Shown: positions 38,850 to 52,058 of the stretch, in pieces
How the letters are laid out: every line of letters starts with the position of its first letter
Numbering within the stretch: the stretch's first letter is position 1
Assembly (NCBI RefSeq): GCF_001649575.2
Contig: NC_051437.1
Coordinates: 15,767,543-15,831,542, forward strand
Direction of reading: 5' to 3'
DNA from: Kryptolebias marmoratus
Taxonomy: Eukaryota > Chordata > Actinopteri > Cyprinodontiformes > Rivulidae
DNA: 64,000 bases
Position numbers and translations under genes: made by a program
Notes under the pieces: model-generated
The model's database searches: none
The model's input: the letters and a program-made list of their open reading frames with translations, nothing else
Told to the model about the DNA's origin: nothing

Positions 38850-39630
38850 AGAAACACGGAGAAAGTAGGCCTCAATCAAACAGTCACTGTGCAAAAAACA
38901 GAAGTTGTTTTAAAAAAAAACCTGATCTGATCTAGAAGCATTTGTTCCTTACACATGTACATTTAAAAAATATTTCTAGAATATTTTACATATGAGATAT
39001 GACAAGTTAAAAATAAAAAAAATCTTTGCTTCTAAATTTTAAAAGAAAATTTTGATCCAACGAGAATCAATGTGACTTTGGATGGGCACACTTTGCATTC
39101 TGGGGGCATATGAATCAAAACTGTTAGTCCTATGGTAGTGAGGGACACACTGGGTGAAAAATAACAAAAATGCAGACATTTTAATAAACTATGTAAGAAA
39201 TGTACGGATTTTAGAAGCAAGAAAACAACTCGAAAACAATTAAACAAATCATACCATACTGAATAGCAACAAAAACACGACAAACATTGAGAATACATCA
39301 TTTTACAAAACACAACAGCAAAATGGGAAACATGACAATGTTTCAAGGTACCATAAAATACATGAACGACACCCAAAATAAAAAAAAAACAAAGACACAA
39401 AAAGTAAAATGAAACAAACAAAAACTACAGCTAAACCATATTTTAAAAACAACAACAACATAACAGAAAATACAGCTAAACAACCTTTAATACAGAAACA
39501 GCTTCAAATTATAAAATACATTAGCTCCTAAAACAAAACAAAATTTTACAAAACACAACAAAACAGAAATCGTAGTCGTAAAATACAACAATCATTTTAA
39601 AAAGAGCAACAACAAATAAAATGCATCATG
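38850..39630. repeat. A-rich low-complexity block with internal repeats
   Basis: The plus strand is strongly A-rich with recurring AAAACAACAACAAC and AAAATACA words. The 18-base word TTTTACAAAACACAACA recurs at about 39301 and 39542, and ACAGCTAAAC recurs at about 39427 and 39470. It directly adjoins the reverse-transcriptase remnant on its right, so it may be part of the same insertion or an old decayed tandem array. Confidence 0.5.
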
Positions 39631-39639
39631 ACAGACTTC

Positions 39640-40150
39640 CTTTGGTTTCTCTCTTTAGGGGTCACAACAGCGCCTGGTTCCATCTCATCCTAACCCAGTA
39701 TCTTCTCCTGTCACACCAACCTCCTACATATCCCCCTTCACTACATCCATGAACTGTCTCTGTCATCCTCCTATTTTCCTCCTCACTGACAGATCCATAT
39801 TCAATAGTTTTGTCCAATAAATCTACTGTCCCTCCTCTGCACATGTTCAAACCATCTCAGGCTCACTTTTATCTGAACATTTTCAGCTCTTCCATCTGTA
39901 CTTCCTGTCTTTTCGTTAGTGCCAAGGTCTAAAAATCACTCGTTATAGCAGGTCCCACTACTATCTTGTAAACCTTCTCTTTCACTCCTGCATCTGTCCT
40001 TTCTTCACAAATCACCTCGGAGACTTCTCACCATCCATTCCATCCTACCTGCACTCTCCTTTTCACCTCTCTGTTGCTTTGGATAAGTGACCGAAGGTAC
40101 TTAAACTTATCCACCTTCAGTACCTCTACAACTCCTTACAGCTTCACTGT
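39640..40150 (-). mobile_element. Remnant of a non-LTR retrotransposon reverse transcriptase (RTE-like)
   Basis: Read on the minus strand, the block gives a broken but recognisable C-terminal part of a LINE-type ORF. In order it shows KVDKFKYLRSLIQSN, then VKRRVQVGWNGW, ERTDAGVKEKVYKIVV, LRWFEHVQRRDSRFIG, QFMDVVKGDM and a final CCDP. This order (FKYLGS..., RVQAGWNGWR..., RWFGHVQRRD..., DVVKEDM, CGDP-stop) is that of a common vertebrate LINE protein. Several stops and frame changes show that it is dead. The exact clade needs a repeat-library search. Confidence 0.78.
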
Positions 40151-42599
40151 GAGAACACATTTCACAACACAAATTGAGTTTTCAAAACTATTTCAGTCAT
40201 TTACTCATCCTCACAGCAAACACGTGAAGCTGAAAATGTGTTTCCTGGATACTGTTGTGTAACAACAAAATAATGTGCAGCTTCCGAAAGAGATAAAAGC
40301 CATTATCAGAAGCCCCCTAATATGTCTATTAATCCTCATAGAAAATATAAAAGCTATTGACGTACAAGCTATATACTTCTTGCTTGAGCAACCAGCTAAT
40401 ATTTTCACAGAGCAGAATATTCTCCACATTATGAAAATGACTTACATCAAACTCAACTATATACACATTGACTTCACTTTAACTGTACACAATTTTATTA
40501 AAGTTTCACCCAGAATTTCTTCCACTTGGAAAGCTGAAGATTATGTATTTTGAAACAGGATGAGAATGTGGACAGAAAAGAAACCGTATTGAGTCACACA
40601 CTGCTGCAGTAAGGAGTGAGAGCAGAGGAAATGGCAGGGGAAGCAGATAGACAGTGACTGATGCTTTTCTCGGTCTTTGAGATGAAGTCATTTGCTTGAA
40701 TGTATTAATGAAGCATATCAGTGAAGTTTTGAAGTTCAAGTAAATAAAAGAACGCCAGCCACCGCTGGTAATTATAAACTAGGATCTAGTTTTAAATTTT
40801 ACGCACAACGTAATTCCTTTCACCTTGACTGAGGCTGATATCGATACCTTTAACAGACAGAAAACTAATGATAAAGCATTTCAGCTGTCATGAACTCCGA
40901 GTCCATTCTAAATGTAATGAAGTGTTAGATTTAAAAAGAATTTGAATAAAGATGCACCGCAATTTGTAAAATCATGAGAAACTCACACACTGTTCAGTAT
41001 GTTGTGCCTTTTTTTTGAACTGCAAAAAAGTTGTAATAGAACTGCGAGAGTGCATGAAACTTCAGTCGTGCTATTGTGAAAGAGTGAATACGGTGTCACT
41101 GTCTTTTCATCCTCACACATAAAGAGGCACATATCATAACATTTACCATCACAAGAAAAATGTAATAAACCTCAGGAGGACATAGTTTCCAGCATTTTTT
41201 GGCCATCTCTCAGCTCATGACTGACATCTGGGCTTGTTAGCACCCTCATTAAAAAGCACTTAATGAAATAAGGTGTTTAAACAGGGACATTACACTGAAG
41301 TCTTTGTGGTTAATGATTCAACGCAGCACAGACGGAAAAATGGAAAAGCTGCACATGCAGGTACAGTCCTGCTCGATCTAATAAACCTAACACCTTTTTA
41401 AAGGTGCATATTCTTTCTGTGTCTGCCTGTGGAACATTTACATTTCCTATTGGCACCGACTCTCGTCACAGGGGAGCTCAGGAAAGCCGTCTTATTCCCA
41501 CATGTTGTGTGCCATTTTCTTTTTTGCTTGTTCAAACTGACATGCGCCAAAGCTTTTCTAAAACGCTGCTCCACAGTTTTGTTGTGATTGCTAAATGACA
41601 ACCAAATTGAAGAATGATGATTTTCTATTAGATATTTATGTAATGGTTAGTTTTTATAGATTATCCAATAGCGAGCTGCCGTTTTAAAATTAAATCCAAT
41701 GGCCTGTGAAGCCTTGCTGACCTCAGAGAGTGATGGACAATTTTTTAATCATTGCTAATTTTCATCAAAGCCGGTTGAGGAAAAACAAACCTTTAAAGCA
41801 AAATTACAACGAGAAAAAGCAAAAGTTATAACAGTGCACAGTCCAAAACACGACAATGCAAGCAAATCGTCTTAGACAGGAAGTGATGATCTGCTCCAGT
41901 ATTTATGTAAAACTATACCTTTATTTTAGTTGGACACCGATTAACAAATCTACTTTTTAGATTAGTTTAAAATTCTTTTGTTTTTCTCTTTATAGTTTAT
42001 ATTAATTGTTATAAATTAGCACAGGCATAATAATCAGTGTTTATTGTTTTTGAAACACGAGTGTTATTTTTCAGAGATATTGCACAACCTGTTGTTATAT
42101 TTTTGGCTTTGTAATATTGCAAATGGGGCTGTAAATGTAAGAATTTCGTATGTATGCGTGTGTGTCTACACATGTTTAACTTATGTGCTCTAGAGTGTGA
42201 AAAATAGCGGGGTTGACCTTGTCGACTACACGCAGAAATGACATAATTCAAAAGTTCATTGCGTTTTCTCCCTTCCCTCCATCATAATCAATCTTTCAGG
42301 CTTCCAGTGCCATAAAACACTGTATTTCAATCTTCAACATGATGAAAAACGGACAAATTATAGCTCAGCGTGTGTAGCAATAAAAGAATGTGTATTTACT
42401 GCAATGCTAATTAGTCTGACTTCTATAAAACCTCCAAATTAAACAATTAGATTCACTTAATCAAATTAGACTACAAACCATTTCAAGCCTTCGTTTAACC
42501 TAATAAGAACAAATGCAACAAAAACTTCAACTATGAAAAAAACAAACAAACAATGTAAACCTGTACGTGCTTGTATTTCGTGTGTACATTTATGTGCGA

Positions 42600-42860
42600 G
42601 CACATTCTGACTGCATCTGGTAGCTAACTGACCTGCTCAGTTTGCTGTGTAACTCCTGTGCTGAGGGGCCACCCTTCTTCAGCCATTTGGTGAGCCAGCT
42701 CACATCAAAGCTGATGGAAGGCTGGCCCGTCGCCCAGCACCATGACAGACTGGCGAGAAGCCCGGAACTCAAGCCCTTGGCTTTAGGCCTGCGAGCCCGG
42801 GGCTGGAGGTTGACAAGGCCTAGCTATGAGGGCCTGATGAATAGGTTCTGGCACTGGGCT
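42600..42860. other. GC-rich island, possible conserved element or unrecognised exon
   Basis: In AT-rich surroundings this block is GC-rich and open on both strands. The minus frame runs without a stop from 42823 to the stop at 42590 and includes ISFDVSWLTKWLKKGGPS. The plus frame is open from 42642 to 42908. I recognise neither product, and no clean start codon or flanking acceptor decides the matter. A non-coding regulatory element is at least as likely as an exon. Confidence 0.35.
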
Positions 42861-43019
42861 GGTGGTGTGTGTACGCACACACACACAGAATACTTCAGGG
42901 AAAGATAGGCTGCACTGTCAGGCAGATTGAGAGGATCAGTTTTAGGACTTCTTGCACCCAGAAATTTGGTTCCCCAGGGGGGCCTCAAAGACATACGGAC
43001 CAATACAGAACTGAACGCA

Positions 43020-43042
43020 AACACACACACACACACACACAC
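43020..43042. repeat. (CA)n microsatellite
   Basis: An uninterrupted CA run of about 11 units. Confidence 0.95.
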
Positions 43043-45644
43043 CGCACAGCACTGAACATCATTATGATGTAAAGTTCTCCCAAGCCTTCACCATAGATGG
43101 AAAACATTATTCATAACTGATGCAGAGAATGTGCTTTTGAACCCAAGGAGCTTATATATTTTGACAAATTTATATATGACATTAGTTCAGAACTTTGGGA
43201 GAGTTGGGCTTTTTTATGTATAGAAAATATATATGAATCTATGTATGGAAACAAATTTCACAGCAAACAAGATAAATCTGGAACTAATACTCACTTTAAA
43301 ACAATGTTTGACTCTCAGATGTATACTCCATGTTATCATAATATGCCTTAAAGCCTTCTGCCTTTATCCAATTCTCTTCCTGCCTATAAATGTGCATGTT
43401 TATAGGGTGACTGAAAAGGAATATTCAGTGGTGACATCTCCAGAGTACAAATGTAAATATGATATAAACCTGAGAGTTTGTCAGAAACGAAGAGGAATTG
43501 ACAAATACAATAGAAAAATTCTTCTGACAACATGGCTCAAATGTACAACATAAGTCAAAATATATTCAGCCCTGCAGCAAAACAGAGAAAATACATATTG
43601 CCAGCATTTTTCTGCACTGTCTTCCTTCTATTCACAGCCCCTCACTTTTCACTCTTTGTGTACTTCATTGTCACAAAATCCCCCTGTCTCCTGGCTCCTT
43701 TGCTGTCTCAGACTCTTTTTTGGATGTCAACAAATAGAAATCTGGTTTCTTGTTTCTAGAAAAGAAAGCCAGAAACAAAAGTGAGAGCATCAATCTGTCC
43801 ACAAACAATACCCAGATTTGGTTTCATTATGTCCTGTAAGGGCTTCTTAAAGATGTGCACATGTACACGATGTGCTGCAGGTGCCAAAGCATTAACAGAG
43901 CTGCTGTGCCATAAGTTCACTGATTCCAGGTCATTTTTTAGTTTAACTTTAAACATATCACTCTTGCCGTGGTTTCTAATGACTCCTGGAGCACCACAGG
44001 CTGTCAGATGCTTCGACAAACAGGCCAACACCGTCTGAGGCAGCGTATTAGAGCTGACCTGCCATCAGCCCTGAGGCCAGGCTAATGAGACACAATTAGA
44101 TTATGAAGGTATTCCACTGCGCCACTTTTTTATACCGCTTGGATGTGACCTCGTCAGATGGCAAGTACCCAAAGCACACATACTTGAAACTCAAAATATC
44201 CCAGGTGGTACGCTGACCATACAAGGACAGACTACATATCTGAATTCAGTGAGAACATTCTATGCAGTAAGTGGGAAGGTATACTGATCAGCGAGTTGCT
44301 TTGTACCACGTACAGGTCTGCTCTGAAAAAGAAAACGTTTCCCATAAGCCTAATCATGCTGTTCCACTCATTGTATCCTTCTCCCTCGATTCACACCAAG
44401 GTGAACGGAGGCAGACCAGTAAAACCAGTCACCCATCCCAACAACAGTCCAGCACAAGTCTGCAGACATGCCACAGACCTGCACAAATAACTCACTGTCT
44501 ACCAAAGAGAGCTTTTTTCTAACCTGACTGTCTGAAACGGAGCAGAGGGGAAGTTTATTTGGGAGCGTAGAGCATTTTTGGGTCTTGTCCATTTCTGTAA
44601 TGCGTGTATAGGATTTCATTGCACTTTACCTGCTGGAGAAAAAAGATAAAAATGTTACTTATGTGGAGAGAGTTATTCAGCTGTGGAAAAGATGACACAA
44701 GCTATATGTGCAGCGGTTTTTGCATTGCTCTGTGGCTTTTACTTATGTGTGCATGTGTGTTTGTGTGAAAGCCAACATTCATCAGTGTGTATATTGGATT
44801 GGGCTGTTGAAACTTTCTGTACACTAAGCTCCATAAGGGGCAGGTGTTTTCAGTCAAACCATGGTTCCTAAGTCCTCACCCATAGAGTTTTAAGAGACTG
44901 GCATTCCTTTTAGACCTGTCCCTCTGCACTGCAGCTCTGCGTGGGGAGATTGTGCACTTACTTAACCTACTGTAGACACCGAGCCACTGACTTCTCTTAC
45001 TGTTCATTTGCAGTTTCATACTGCAGATATGCATTTCACTACACTCGGTGAGAGATTTACTTTCTCCACAGTGTCAACTGGTGCATTCTGCATCCTCTGT
45101 AAAGTCTGACATTAAAATGTGTAATAAATTACCATTTCTGCATTATTCTGACGTAAGACGTATGGGGTGGAGAAAGAGGTGAGGGACAGTGCAGAGGCAG
45201 GAGGTAGGTTTTTCCGATGTCCTCCTCTTCCTGTTCCTTTTTGTAATAATATATGATTGTTCCCCTGAGTGTCTGGGGCTTTAGGAGAACATCTCTCTGT
45301 ATAAATGCAACCATGCACGCACCTACACACCCACTCACACACACACACAAGCCTCTAGCACTGTGTAGCTGGAGTCAGATGCAATACTTACCACGTTAAT
45401 TATCTAATACAAAACAAGCATATGGAAAACATGAACAAACAAACAGAAAACGTCAGATGTAAAACTCCTAAAATGTATGTTTTTCATTAGATAATGAAAA
45501 TATAGAGATGTGTTTACAATCACTGGATTATTTCAGCATGTGTGTTTTGCTCTTAGTTAACATGATGCAGAGATGGACATTAATCATTTTTACTATCCTC
45601 TCACAATAAACTAACAAGCTTGCTGTTGAATACCTAACTACAGC

Positions 45645-45685
45645 CATCCATCCTTCTATTCATCCATCCATCCATACATAAAATA
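45645..45685. repeat. (ATCC)n microsatellite
   Basis: Imperfect CATC/ATCC tetranucleotide units followed by an AAAAT-rich stretch. Such runs often mark the ends of fish retroposons, but no element body is recognisable here. Confidence 0.7.
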
Positions 45686-47084
45686 AAATAATAAAACGTT
45701 CAACAAACCCTGCAACAGTCTATAGAATGCTTGGACCAATCACAGGAAGTTCTCTGCAGTTCTTTTGCAGTGCTGTGGGGTTTGATGTCAGGAAATGTAC
45801 ATTATGGGTTGTAACATTTAACTCTACAATTGTTCTCCAATTTAGTACAATTATAATTTACTGCAAAGCTTTTTGAAGTTTTGCTGGGCCTCTGGGAGAA
45901 TCCAGAGCTCTCAAAGACTGGATGACATACACATACCATTATTATTATTCCAGAAGTTTAAGAACTGATTGTTTTTAAAATCCACGAGAGTGTGATTTAC
46001 ATCAACAGTTGTTGAAGTCCTGTTGGAATTTGCTTTTATCCTCACAACCTTTTAACACTCTATTTAATCTCTAAACAGCCTTGGTTTTGACATACCTGAT
46101 ACTCATTATTTACATTAACCTTATAGAAGATGCCAAACCTTTAAGGTATAAGCCCTTGAAACTGACTGGGATAATGTTTAGACTGACATACTCATCTAAA
46201 AAAACAGACAAACATCCAGCACAGCACTTTATTCTACAAAAATGATTACATTCATGTCACACAGGTGATTAAAATATTTGAGCTGAAAGAGAATTTTGAA
46301 CTTTAGAAAAATGCAATCAAAATATAGTGGGAAGATATCCAATCAGAACCTGATTAAAACACCTCCACAATCAAACACACCTTCTGTTTTATATTATTAT
46401 TGCTGGAAAGTCCGGTTTTATTTTGTTCAGCTTCATCTGTAGAGAGGATAAATTATTGTCGAGCACCACTGAATTATAGAACAGGAGACATGAGTGGAAG
46501 CTGTCGGTGGTGACCCTGTGAAATCTGATCTCTTCTCAGAGGAGATCACCTCAACCTCAAACATCCAGTCATTTAAAACACAAAAAGCAGCACAGATTAA
46601 CATGATCAGCGCTGGCTTTAGAAGATTAGTGGTTCTGCAATAAGTAAGCTAATATGCAGAATGATAAGATTCAATCTGACAAAGGGAAATAAAATTAAGT
46701 TTCCATTTGGAATGCTGAGGTAAGCTTTATACACCGCCGCTTTGCACACACATCAAAAGCATTGGAGGATTTATTTTAAAAGATCTGCAACAAGCAAAGG
46801 TTGTAGGTATTATTTTCTGAATTATAACTAAAATAATCTTTATTTTATTGAACTATCAGACTATATCAATCATCCACTTTGGATTCTTGGATCGTTGACT
46901 TCCTATAATTTGTCTTGGTGAAATTATTGACAGCTCCTTTAAATTTGATAGAAGAACCAGTTCAGTCATCAAAACAAGCTTTCATCAGTTATGACTTTGA
47001 GCCAAGGTAAAGCCGTACTTCTTTCACAACGACGTTAAAAAGTCATTTGTGCTTTTATTTCACCATGTATAGATTACTTTAAAT

Positions 47085-47445
47085 CCCTGTAAGTGGGTTT
47101 CGATCAGTCGTCTCTTCGTGGTGTGCAGCTGATCCAAAACGCTGCTGCTCGTCTTTTAACAGGAACACGAAAACATGAGCCCTATAACACCAGGGATGGC
47201 CTCATTCCATTGGTTTCCTGTTCGTTTCAGGATGGATTTTTGGAATTTGTTATTGTTGGAATTTAAGGATTCTAATGGTCAAGCCTCATGTTATCTGCAG
47301 TACCTTCCACACCACTATACATCATTTTTCCATACAAAAACTGCTTCAAGCCTAAAAACATTTGAGGTGCTATTAAAAACCCACCAAAACTCTCTGGGAT
47401 TTGACTCAAATAGAGTTTGACAACTTGTTTGGATTCATGTCTCTT
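47085..47445 (+). mobile_element. L2-type LINE fragment, C-terminal end
   Basis: The plus strand gives LRGVQLIQNAAARLLTGTRK followed, after a frame change, by a WFPVRFRMDFWNLLLLEF segment and then FEVLLKTHQ-like residues. This is the typical end of the L2/Rex-type LINE reverse transcriptase of fish (LQLIQNAAARLLT..., LHWLPV..RIDFKILLL...). The copy is 5'-truncated and carries frameshifts, so it is a dead fragment. The AT-rich sequence after it may be its 3' UTR. Confidence 0.78.
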
Positions 47446-47887
47446 TGTTAGTTTGTTCAGTTTTTCTTGTTTGTCTTGTACATTTGCTGTTATTTTATGT
47501 TACTTCTTTGATTTGGTAAATGTTTTTACTGTACAATGATTTTTTTTATTTATTTATTTTAGAAAGAGTAAAATTTCCCATAATGCTGTGAGAATGCAGG
47601 GATACAAATAATAGTTTTCAACTCTGTTTTATTAAAAAATTCCAAATTTATTTTATTGCATGTAAAATTACTAAAGATGACATCTTAAACATCCCACCTG
47701 AAGCTGACTTTAATTTCATTTTTATATAAAGTGTTTTTGGAGTTGTTGGCCAGCAATGCATTTTTTTCTGCATAAAATAAATTGAGTAGGTAGTTTTATT
47801 TTTGCTGGTGTCAGTAATAATAAACTTGTTTGGTTTTGTTCCTGCTGCAATTTGATGATCCTTAACAAGATCCACACTTGCCAGTTT

Positions 47888-47945
47888 AATCCATCGATCA
47901 AGTTTATTTGTATAGCACATTTCAGCGACAAGGCAGTTCATATTT
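47888..47945 (+). repeat. Short teleost repeat fragment (AAGTTTATTTGTATAGCACA)
   Basis: The motif AAGTTTATTTGTATAGCACATTT, then ACAAGGCAGTTCA, matches the start of a very common dispersed fish element. Only about 60 bases are recognisable. Confidence 0.65.
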
Positions 47946-50389
47946 ACATGTGAACACATTTAAATACATCCTCACAAACACACCTGCTTTTTTATCAGAG
48001 GCAGCCGGGTGGCTAGGAGGCCAACTTTGCCTTTTAACACTGAAAAAGAGATCCAGACCAAGCAATCTGTGCCTGCTTTCACCCTCAACTCACATTCACC
48101 CAGGGATATAATTTACATTTAAACATTGGAGGACATATATAGGAAATTCTCAAGGCTCTAAAAATTCTAGTCTAATTCCTGCTCATAATATTCTGCACAT
48201 ACTCTGTAATACCTTGGCACTCAACACAAATTAGTGGCGTATAAACATAATTTAAAGGAGACAGGGTTGGACTTGATTTGACATCCAGTCCTGGAAAGTG
48301 TTACAGAGAAAATGGTTGTTGGCTCTGATGTTGATTTACTGTAGTGTTGACTGTATGATTAAAAATAAATCTTCATCACTCATAATGAATGAATTACAAG
48401 ATTGAAATAAAATCAGAGCAATATTCATTAATAAACCTAAACACTGTACATGTACTATGGTGATAAACATCATCGGCAGATTCATCTGAGCAACGTTTTA
48501 GCTGTCCAGGAAAAGATTTGTGATTTTTTTCTTTTTTTTTTCGCAATTCCTTTTCCAACTAAACCTGAAATCAAAATCAGCCAATTGATTTTTTTTCTCT
48601 GAGCTGGACTATGAGCTGTGTCTATACTTTCTGAGTATAACAGCAATCTGTGATTACAAGCCTGATGCTTCATCCTCCTACAGTACTGTCTTCCAAAAAG
48701 ACATTTTTACATTTAGAAATGGCACAAAAACAACACATCAGAAGTTGAAACTAATCCTTTTTATTATCCCAGCAGTATGATTCATAAGATTAAAACAGTT
48801 GCATGTTCACTGCTGTGCTGAACCATTTCTTAACAACATTTTGTGTTTGAAACCTAAGATCAATTATTTGAAGCTTAAAGCAAATGTTGTACCATATTTG
48901 GTGCTTGCATTTAAAAAGTCCAGAATATTCTTTCCAATATTTTCTTTCCCACTGCCATGAAAGGAGGGCAATAAGGTAACTACCTGGGTCTGTGTGAATG
49001 AATGACACCTTTTTAACCTTTCCGGATTCTGTAAAGCTCATTGCAATGTTTTTCACCCACACCCCCACATACACTGTTTTTTATTTATTATGTTTAGCAA
49101 TTAACACTTGTTTCTAATCCTAATCAAACAAAGAAAAGTTGGAGATATATTGCTGCCATCAATTTTAAAGGTTTCCTTTTACACTGATTTTTGTTTTTAA
49201 TTGAACTTTGCCTGATTGAGTTCTACTAATTGTCTAATTTTCCTGATGATATTATATGCTGTAAATTATGAGCTGATACTGTGAAACTGATTACCCCCAA
49301 AATCTTTTACAAAGTGGTGAAACCCTTTTTTGTTTAGAATTGCACGTAAGCCATTTTTCCCCAATATTTTCTTTTAAAAGGTTTTAATTGTACCAAATTC
49401 AAAAGAGCATTTTATTCTTCAAGAAAGATGAACAATTTTTAGGTTTAGACATTTGACCCAGTCTCTTTGCATTGTTGGGAGAATATTGGCTTTACATGAT
49501 TTCAAAGTTTGAAATTTATTTTGGCACTTTGGACCTTGCAGTCCAAAAGACTTTCCCAAACCTGTTTTCAGCACACAGTTTAAAAGCCAGAATCAATGAT
49601 GGCATGTGGGTGCATTAGTAAACATGGTGCAGGCTTTTAGTGCTTGCAGAAACAGTTTACATAAGGAGATACTTTAAAAAGTATATAAATGCACGAGGGC
49701 CAAAGGTTTTGTTCTGACTCGACTTGTTACCCTCACCCCATGAAAGCACAGTTTATTTGGAGAAAGCCCGTTTTTCTCCATCAACACGATGGCAGGACAT
49801 TTGGTTGGAGAGGGGTTGAGCTGGTTTGAGTGGTTTTACAATTATTTTCTTGGATAAACAGCTTCAGACCTCAGAACTGATTGAGAGGCGCTACAGGCAG
49901 CCAGAGTTTCATTTTGTGGCCCTCATTGGTACAGTGACACCAGCATGCGAACGGCTAAGAGATGTTTACATATCTGATTAGAACCATAAAGAAACAGTAC
50001 CACTCTCAAGTTTGGAGGGAAAAAAAAATCAAACGGGTTTTTTTCTTTTATCTACAGATTAAGATAATACTGGAAAATCTCTGAAGTAAAAACACTAACA
50101 GGATTGTTTTGAGAAAATAAAATGTTGTTTTAGATTTCTCAGTAGTCCATGTTAGCCTTGACGTCAGCAACACACATAGTTGGCAATACTTTTTCACCAT
50201 CATACTGTAGAATGCTCTGTTATGTTTATTAGTTGTGGTCTGCCAAGGGAACATTAGAATGTAACTCAATGACCCATTTAACTACAGTAGTTATTCATAA
50301 TATGTTTATTTTTTTATATTTAGGTAAATATTTAAATCCAGTACTAAAAATTTAAGACATAATGCAAGCTCCTATGATGAATTATTTCA

Positions 50390-50452
50390 TATTTTCATTG
50401 TGCATGAGTATGATGACAATAAAGTTCTTTCTTTCATTCTTTCTTCCTTATG
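50390..50452 (+). repeat. Possible retroposon 3' tail with (TTCT)n
   Basis: ATGACAATAAAGTTCTTTCT followed by a degenerate TTTC/TTCT run resembles the 3' end of fish LINE-type elements. No body of the element is visible upstream, so the call is weak. Confidence 0.4.
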
Positions 50453-51998
50453 ATGACTTTAGGAACTTTGAAAATTTCTTTAATTGAAGTTATGAGTGAC
50501 ATCAAAAAAGGCCAAGACTTATCTGTTCTACCAAAGTTTACCTCTCAACATTCTGTACAAATCAGATTTTTGTTGTAGTGTAGGGAATCTCCCTCACAGC
50601 TTTCTGCAGGAGAAAGAGAGGAAAGGGATTTTAAAATCCTGTCAGCTTTATTTGTTCCTGAACACCCTTAAAAAGTGACTCCAGTAGATAGGAAGCCAGC
50701 AAAAATATGAAATGTAAAATTAGGATAAAATCATTAGTCCATGTAACTGTTTTATTACAATATTAGATTTAAAACTCTGAAATGACTTCCACATCATTTT
50801 ATTTAAATCCCAATTTTTTATGCCACATTTTGGTACATCATGGAGCACATACTCCGAGTGAGTCAGTCCATTTTTTGATTCCTATAAGAACAAATTAGAG
50901 AAACGTTTGAAAAACAGCAGAAAGTTTTGATTTAATAAGGGTAGTTTAAAAGTAAGTGAGTGATCAGTATATTTTAACAAATGCTTTACAAATCTTTCAT
51001 TATAAGATTAAAAAAATAAATTTCAAATAATTTATTCAACAATATTTTCTGTCTTTTTATGTGAAGATTGAAAGAAAATTAATTAGTTTTCACTTTTATC
51101 TGTAATAACTAGTCCTAATCAAAAAACAGCTTGAATCAAAAAGGTTTTGGCAGCAAAAAACATTTTTTAAGTGAGCAGAACATTAAATGATCTCCGAAAA
51201 ACATGTGAAAGATTATTTCAGCTTTTTTAGGCAAGACTAGTGTATCTGTTTTTTAAGAATTAAAAAAAGAGACCTACAATAAATTTAAGCATACCAATAA
51301 ATGTGAGTTAAATATGTTTTTAATAATCTCAGAGACTTCAGTGTTTAATGTCTTCATTTTAAAGATAAAACAAGAGGCAACAATTCTCTGCATTTGTCAA
51401 TGGGGGTAATATTTATGGTCGAGATTAGATTATGTATTGTATCCCTCATAATGAAAAATTAAAGCAAAATTAGCATCTATTGAAATCTTAGATAAATGAT
51501 TAGATAAATGAAGAACTGTCCAGTGAGAACATGAAGAAATACGTTTGACTGAAGGAGTGGAGGACATGAGACCCTGGAGAGGAAATAAGGTCCAGTGAGA
51601 AGTGAGTGGAATAACATTCAGTGAGAGGGGGAGGAAATAAAGTCTCAAAGTTCAAGTGAAGGACTCGCCTCTGCTCTTCTGGAAAATACTGATGGTGGCA
51701 TGTCAGAAGGTTCTGTAGGATTCTCTAAACTCAAAAAGGAACAAATGGCTGAGCTTTTTCTTGTGCTTATTGGCAAAACTATACACACAGTTTGTCTTTT
51801 CATCACCTTTAACTCTCACTGTCCTTTCTTTCTTGTGTGGCTCCTTTAGTCTCATCTTGTCTTCTCTCTGTTTGAGACAAATCCGATTGTGAGTTTTCTA
51901 CTTCCTCTCCCAGTAATGACACACCACAGGGTTTTTGGATTACACAGCTCATTAGTAAAACTCTTTTTACACCCACTAATAAGCAATATAAATCTCAA

Positions 51999-52058
51999 AC
52001 ACACACACACACACACACACATCCACCCACAGTTATACAAGCACACACACACACACAC
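51999..52058. repeat. Interrupted (CA)n microsatellite
   Basis: Two CA runs, at 51999-52020 and 52042-52058, are separated by a short unique spacer. Confidence 0.9.

Larger units (their letters stand above)
40151..47079. other. Intergenic DNA between wnt5a and cacna2d3, left part
   Basis: No supported gene. Most of it is AT-rich. Two blocks stand out: a GC-rich island at 42600-42860 with open frames on both strands, and a short block at 44040-44115 dense in homeodomain-like motifs. (CA)n runs lie at 43020-43042 and near 45337-45350, and an (ATCC)n run near 45649-45677. Confidence 0.55.

Noticed and set aside
39032..39421. Minus-strand open frame of 129 codons rich in Phe, Leu and Cys
   Set aside because: It is produced by the A-rich low-complexity block read in antisense.
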